This document shows positions 60,717 to 64,000 of a stretch of 64,000 nt of DNA, in pieces. The stretch is taken from the NCBI GenBank assembly GCA_002403155.1, contig DHHF01000003.1, positions 3,746-67,745 on the forward strand. The letters are read 5' to 3'. Position 1 is the stretch's first letter. Each line of letters begins with the position of its first letter. The stretch is from Sulfurovum sp. UBA4779 (GTDB lineage: Bacteria; Campylobacterota; Campylobacteria; Campylobacterales; Sulfurovaceae). The notes under the pieces are model-generated. The model was not told the DNA's origin, searched no databases, and saw only the letters and a program-made list of their open reading frames with translations. The translations under genes and the position numbers were made by a program.

Positions 60717-62044
60717 CTTTTTCCTTTTAGATATGTCAACGGATAACGCACAGGCGAGAGCATCGCTTTGCTCATCATCCAGAAAACAGGGCGGCTTTTT
60801 TTATAAAACAGAAGCGATATATATGATGCCATCGCATACGATATCAATGTAGCGATTGCTGCCCCTTCACCGCCATAGTGCGGTATGAGAAGCAGGTTGA
60901 GCCCGACATTTGCAAGCGCGCCAAATCCCTGCGTAATCAGTGAAAACATTAAAGCATCCTCGATCAGTATCCATTTGCTGAACAGCGCCCGCATAAAGAT
61001 AAACAGAGCCGCCCATATATGTATGGTCAGAATCACCGCCGAGTCGGCATAAGCTTCGCCGAAGAAGAGCAGTATAATAGGCTGGGCAAACAGAGAAACG
61101 ACAACAGCCACGACCAAAGCAAGTATAAACAAAAGATCAAACAGCTGCTGAAGACGCAATGAATATTGCGCTTCGTTAGACTCTTTGAGTTTTATCAGTC
61201 TTGGAAAGAATGACGCAACAATTGCTGTTGGGACAAAATACCACGCTTCCGAAAGGCTTGCTGCAACCGCATAAACGCCTACTTCTTCGGCCCCGGCCAA
61301 CCATTTCAACATGATCTGGTCTATCTTCAGATAGATAACCGCAAAAATAGACCCCAGAAAGATCACCCAGCCTTGCGACAGCAACTCTTTGGCTCTCTGG
61401 AATGAAGCTTTCCATTCACTTAGTGAAACATTTGCAAATCTGTGATAAAAAATAACCAAAACTATCGCTGTGACTGCCGCCTGAAGGACAGAAGCAAAAG
61501 CAAAGAGCAGCAATCCTGCCCCACTGAAGACAAGAGTGATTTTCAAGGCTGAACTCGTCAAAACGGCAAGCGTATTTGCAATAGAGCTGTATTTCGCCTG
61601 TACATGCGCCTCAAACCAGAAACTGATCACACTTGAAGACTGAAAAAGCATCGATGAAGCCACGATGATCATAACCCAGAAACCTGTACTTCCTATCTCT
61701 TCAGAAAGAAAGGCAAATAAGATCAGCAAAATAAAACCGATCAAAAAACCCAAAAATTTCAACCCGAAAGTTGTCCCGAGTGTCTCGGCTCTTTGATCCG
61801 GATGTTTGACAATCTCCCTCACCACCAAACCGCCAAGTCCCATATGCCCGGCGGAAGCAAAAAGTGCCACAAGGGATATGGCGTAGGAGAGGATACCGAA
61901 CTGTTCAGGCCCCAAATATCTCGCTACGAATATCGTAACAAAAAAAGCGATCCCCATGTTGAGGATTTTTTCAGCCATAATCCATGAGCTGTTGGAGAGG
62001 TACTCTTTGTATCTCGTGGCTGATGTTTTTAATTTCGCGATCAT
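60713..62044 (-). CDS. Wzx-type flippase (MATE/PST oligosaccharide exporter)
   Basis: The 443-aa protein has about 12-14 membrane helices and begins SSWIMAEKILNMGIAFFVTIFVARYLGPEQFGILSYAISLVALFASAGHMGLGGLVVREIV, typical of Wzx/RfbX family flippases, with later LKWLAGAEEVGVYAVAASLSEAWYFVPTAIVASFFPRL. It should move the undecaprenyl-linked repeat unit to the periplasm for Wzy. It is the first intact gene of the cluster, just downstream of the broken ugd. Confidence 0.9.
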   Translation of the reverse strand: MIAKLKTSATRYKEYLSNSSWIMAEKILNMGIAFFVTIFVARYLGPEQFGILSYAISLVALFASAGHMGLGGLVVREIVKHPDQRAETLGTTFGLKFLGFLIGFILLILFAFLSEEIGSTGFWVMIIVASSMLFQSSSVISFWFEAHVQAKYSSIANTLAVLTSSALKITLVFSGAGLLLFAFASVLQAAVTAIVLVIFYHRFANVSLSEWKASFQRAKELLSQGWVIFLGSIFAVIYLKIDQIMLKWLAGAEEVGVYAVAASLSEAWYFVPTAIVASFFPRLIKLKESNEAQYSLRLQQLFDLLFILALVVAVVVSLFAQPIILLFFGEAYADSAVILTIHIWAALFIFMRALFSKWILIEDALMFSLITQGFGALANVGLNLLLIPHYGGEGAAIATLISYAMASYISLLFYKKSRPVFWMMSKAMLSPVRYPLTYLKGKR

Positions 62045-62050
62045 TTTAAC

Positions 62051-62628
62051 CTAATCATTCCCAAACAAATCACGTGTGTATACTTTCTCATTGACATCGT
62101 CCAGCACATCAGCATGACGGTTGGCGATGATCACATCGGATATTTTTTTAAATTCGTCCAGGTTTTTAATGACGCGAGAGTGGAAAAACTCCTCTTCATC
62201 CAACGTCGGCTCATAGATCACGACCTCGATCCCTTTTGCCTTGATCCGTTTCATGATCCCCTGTATAGCGGAGGAACGGAAGTTGTCACTTCCGGCTTTC
62301 ATGACCAATCTGTAGATCCCGACAACATTTGGATCGCGGCTGAGGATCTGATCCGCGATGAAATCTTTTCTCGTGCTATTGGCATCGACGATGGCTCTTA
62401 TGATATTGCTTGGTACATCGGCATAATTGGCCAAGAGCTGCTTCGTGTCTTTCGGCAGACAATAACCGCCGTATCCGAATGACGGGTTATTGTAATGCAT
62501 CCCGATCCTCGGATCCAGGCCAATCCCCTCGATGATCTGCCTGCTTTCTAATCCATGGGTTTCCGCATAGCTATCCAACTCGTTGAAGTAGGCCACCCGC
62601 ATCGCGAGATAGGTGTTCGATAAAGGGG
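62051..62628 (-). pseudogene. UDP-glucose 6-dehydrogenase, C-terminal fragment
   Basis: From about 62625 down the frame reads LSNTYLAMRVAYFNELDSYAETHGLESRQIIEGIGLDPRIGMHYNNPSFGYGGYCLPKDTKQLLANYADVP... to TRDLFGND, a clear match to the second half of Ugd, with the catalytic Cys in GGYCLPKD. Ugd is about 388 aa; only the last 190 remain. The N-terminal NAD-binding domain is gone, replaced by the repeat-derived (M)SYHCHLTP. It cannot make UDP-glucuronate. Confidence 0.85.
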
Positions 62629-62650
62629 TCAGGTGACAATGATAACTCAT
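62624..62650 (-). repeat. Dispersed 27-bp breakpoint element, copy B
   Basis: Matches 1223-1249 at 23 of 27 positions in the same orientation and, like that copy, abuts the interior of a broken gene (ugd). On its other side lie 40-60 bp (AGCAGCCTGTTCCTGG...) that end the wecB fragment. Confidence 0.7.
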
Positions 62651-62841
62651 CCGACCCTCCTTCCATCGCCGTTCCAAAAAGGAAAAACAGAAAACCAGGA
62701 ACAGGCTGCTTTTTTGCTGCCGCTTACGGATTTTAATTTTACAATGTTGAGTTTTGAGTTAGAGAACTCGAAGGCTTTAACGAGCGGTGCCATCTTGATG
62801 GCTTCGGGGCGGGTTCCGAAGACAATAAGGATTTTTTTCAT
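62647..62841 (-). pseudogene. UDP-N-acetylglucosamine 2-epimerase, N-terminal fragment
   Basis: An ATG at 62841 with GGGAGGAG before it opens MKKILIVFGTRPEAIKMAPLVKAFE, the exact N-terminal signature of WecB-type UDP-GlcNAc 2-epimerases. After about 37 codons the homology ends and unrelated residues (SGSKKAACSWFSVFPFW) run to a stop. The remaining 330 residues are missing. With the adjacent 'ugd it marks a deletion of roughly 1.6 kb. An intact member of the same superfamily, capG, is at 51084-52208. Confidence 0.85.
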
Positions 62842-63064
62842 CATGGCTCTCCTCCCTTCTTTGGCAATACACTGCTTTTTTGCGCACGGCACAGTTTCAT
62901 GGATGTATTGTATAGTGTTTTTGGATTGATACGGTTGATCCCGGTCAACCAAGAAGTAGATTATAGCCAAAGGGCCTTTTATTTCTGCTTTTTATGGACG
63001 GCTGCCAAAAGCACGGCTTGCAAGGTGTGTTCAAATGACAGCATTTCTGCATTGGCCTGTGATG

Positions 63065-63215
63065 TGGATCCCCGGGTCAAAAGGAACTAGCAAGGAGCAA
63101 CTAGCAACTAGCAGTGAGCAGTGAGGAGTGAGTGTTGTCACTTTGTGACTGTGGATCCCCGGGTCAAGCCCGAGGATGACGAAACCTACCGTCATTCCTG
63201 CGAAAGCAGGAATCC
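63065..63215. repeat. Composite repeat tract, right of polysaccharide cluster
   Basis: 63065-63090 is the inverted copy of 48976-49001. It runs into CAAGGAGCAACTAGC and CAGTGAG units (63091-63135), which are the inverse of the tandem motif at 46102-46223 and 47333-47424. 63152-63180 (GGATCCCCGGGTCAAGCCCG and onward) and 63191-63215 (GTCATTCCTGCGAAAGCAGG...) are further palindromic dispersed repeats. The whole stretch 62842-63242 holds no gene. Confidence 0.75.
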
Positions 63216-63242
63216 ATAAAAATAAAAGATGTTTTTCCTTTG

Positions 63243-64000
63243 CTACTTTTCCAACAGCATCCATTCAAACAGCGGTATCACCCAAATTCTTTTCCCTTCC
63301 GAAACTATCTCGCTTTTTTCCTCTTTTGTGATCAGGTAAGCTGCATCAAGCTTAAAATAATCCATCGCCTCAAGAAGTCCGGCTACCTCTCTTTGTCTCG
63401 TTTTTTCATCTTTGATTTCATAGCTTACATTCACAAGCATCTCTTTGTCATCCAGCCTGGCATAAAAATCAACTTTCTGAATGCCTTTATAGTAATAAAT
63501 ATGTTTACTTTGCCGCCTTAAATGCAAAAATACGATATTTTCATAAAGCTTGCTTTTGTCCTCGCTGATCGCATAGTCATAGATTTTCTTAAAACCGTTG
63601 TCTATAGCGTAAATTTTTTTTGGATTGCGCTGTTCTTCTTTGATGGAGTTTCGAAAAATAGGCACGGTAAAAAGTGCATAAGCCTCTTCCAGGTATGCCA
63701 TATAGTTAAAAATAGTATCTTTTGAGACTTTAAAACCTTGTGATTTGAAATCATTGTAGAGTTTGGTAAAACTGACAAGGGTAGCGATATTGGTAAAACA
63801 GTATTTATTGAGGTGTTTAAGAAGTGAAGTGTTTGTTATGTTGTGGCGTTCTGCTATGTCTTTAAAAACAATAAGCTCCAGGTAATCGCTCAGGATTTTT
63901 CTGGCGATAAAACTGTCTTCATTGATCGTTTCGGCAAACCCGCCGTCTATGAGATACTTTTCAAAAGCGTTTTTTATGAAACTCAGTGATTTGGAAGAGT
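63243..64000 (-). CDS. AAA/DUF4143 family ATPase, C-terminal part (5' end outside window)
   Basis: The minus frame is open from the window end: SSKSLSFIKNAFEKYLIDGGFAETINEDSFIARKILSDYLELIVFKDIAERHNITNTSLLKHLNKYCFTNIATLVSFTKLYNDF...SKDTIFNYMAYLEEAYALFTVP...KKIYAIDNGFKKIYDYAISEDKSKLYENIVFLHLRRQ...YYYKGIQKVDFYARLDD. This is the winged-helix and DUF4143 nuclease-like C-terminal half of the AAA_14/DUF4143 family, as at 47429-48634. The P-loop lies beyond the edge. Confidence 0.85.
   Translation of the reverse strand, partial: SSKSLSFIKNAFEKYLIDGGFAETINEDSFIARKILSDYLELIVFKDIAERHNITNTSLLKHLNKYCFTNIATLVSFTKLYNDFKSQGFKVSKDTIFNYMAYLEEAYALFTVPIFRNSIKEEQRNPKKIYAIDNGFKKIYDYAISEDKSKLYENIVFLHLRRQSKHIYYYKGIQKVDFYARLDDKEMLVNVSYEIKDEKTRQREVAGLLEAMDYFKLDAAYLITKEEKSEIVSEGKRIWVIPLFEWMLLEK

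Noticed and set aside
63031..63264. 77-codon minus-strand frame containing WIPAFAGMT and DPGIH
   Set aside because: It is made entirely of dispersed palindromic repeats, whose chance translation gives these strings in many genomes; no ribosome site.
1..64000. tRNA, rRNA or tmRNA genes
   Set aside because: No cloverleaf or rRNA-like sequence was recognised in the intergenic stretches, which are mostly under 200 bp.

Overview
The window reads as chromosome from a Campylobacterota (epsilonproteobacterial) chemolithotroph of the Sulfurovum/Sulfurimonas kind. The call rests on several lineage-typical genes and orders: hspR next to a zinc-finger-less DnaJ (cbpA), rpmH-rnpA-yidC-jag-mnmE, an all-alpha dimeric dUTPase, carboxynorspermidine decarboxylase (nspC), the long epsilon-type DapD, a lone atpB inside a tsaE-lptB neighbourhood, and many AT-rich promoters with TATAAT boxes. 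This is inference from gene content; no 16S gene is present.

Layout. 1-0.7 kb: end of a cytochrome operon (SHP/DUF1924 monoheme cytochrome and a diheme cytochrome c cut by the window edge). 0.85-1.45 kb: decayed IS3-family and probable RAYT-type transposon debris. 1.5-6.9 kb: a Fic/DUF4172 protein with repeated operator-like sites, a four-helix membrane protein, a CNNM/CorC-type CBS transporter with a possible leader peptide, and small envelope proteins. 7-14 kb: hspR-cbpA, a periplasmic rhodanese, purH, purL, dUTPase, a lipoprotein. 14-19 kb: mnmE-jag-yidC-rnpA-rpmH. 19-30 kb: nspC, tamB-tamA, gpsA, an RCK protein, a K+ channel, gatB. 30-37.6 kb: a long, tightly packed minus-strand housekeeping run (dapD, S4 protein, trpD, tsaE, lptB, TIGR02757 protein, atpB, thiE-like). 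38-40 kb: TonB-dependent receptor and a membrane protein.

40.4-63 kb is the surface-polysaccharide region. A first block holds a WecA-like initiating transferase, a Wza-like export lipoprotein, a CpsB-type PHP tyrosine phosphatase, a Wzc-like tyrosine autokinase (frameshifted, with a YG-repeat tail) and an outer-membrane protein. An accessory island with heptamer-type repeats, an HTH-Fic gene and an AAA/DUF4143 ATPase follows. The second block (49.0-62.0 kb, all minus strand) encodes a Wzx flippase, a ferredoxin/F420-hydrogenase-beta protein, a pyruvyl transferase, a Stealth sugar-phosphate transferase, a Wzy/ligase-like protein, glycosyltransferases, and CapE-CapF-CapG for UDP-N-acetyl-L-fucosamine with WbuB and WbuC. 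It is bracketed by inverted copies of a composite repeat, and its upstream end carries two broken genes (wecB', 'ugd) joined at a 27-bp element that also sits at the broken IS3 gene near 1.2 kb.

How the parts fit: WecA should start a lipid-linked sugar, the CapEFG/WbuB/GT/Stealth/pyruvyl genes should build and decorate a FucNAc-containing repeat unit, Wzx/Wzy should flip and polymerise it, and Wza/Wzc/CpsB should export it and control chain length by tyrosine phosphorylation. The most unusual material is the repeat-bracketed polysaccharide locus, the Fic gene between long direct repeats, and several unusual translation starts or leaders (CNNM leader peptide, rnpA without a canonical start).
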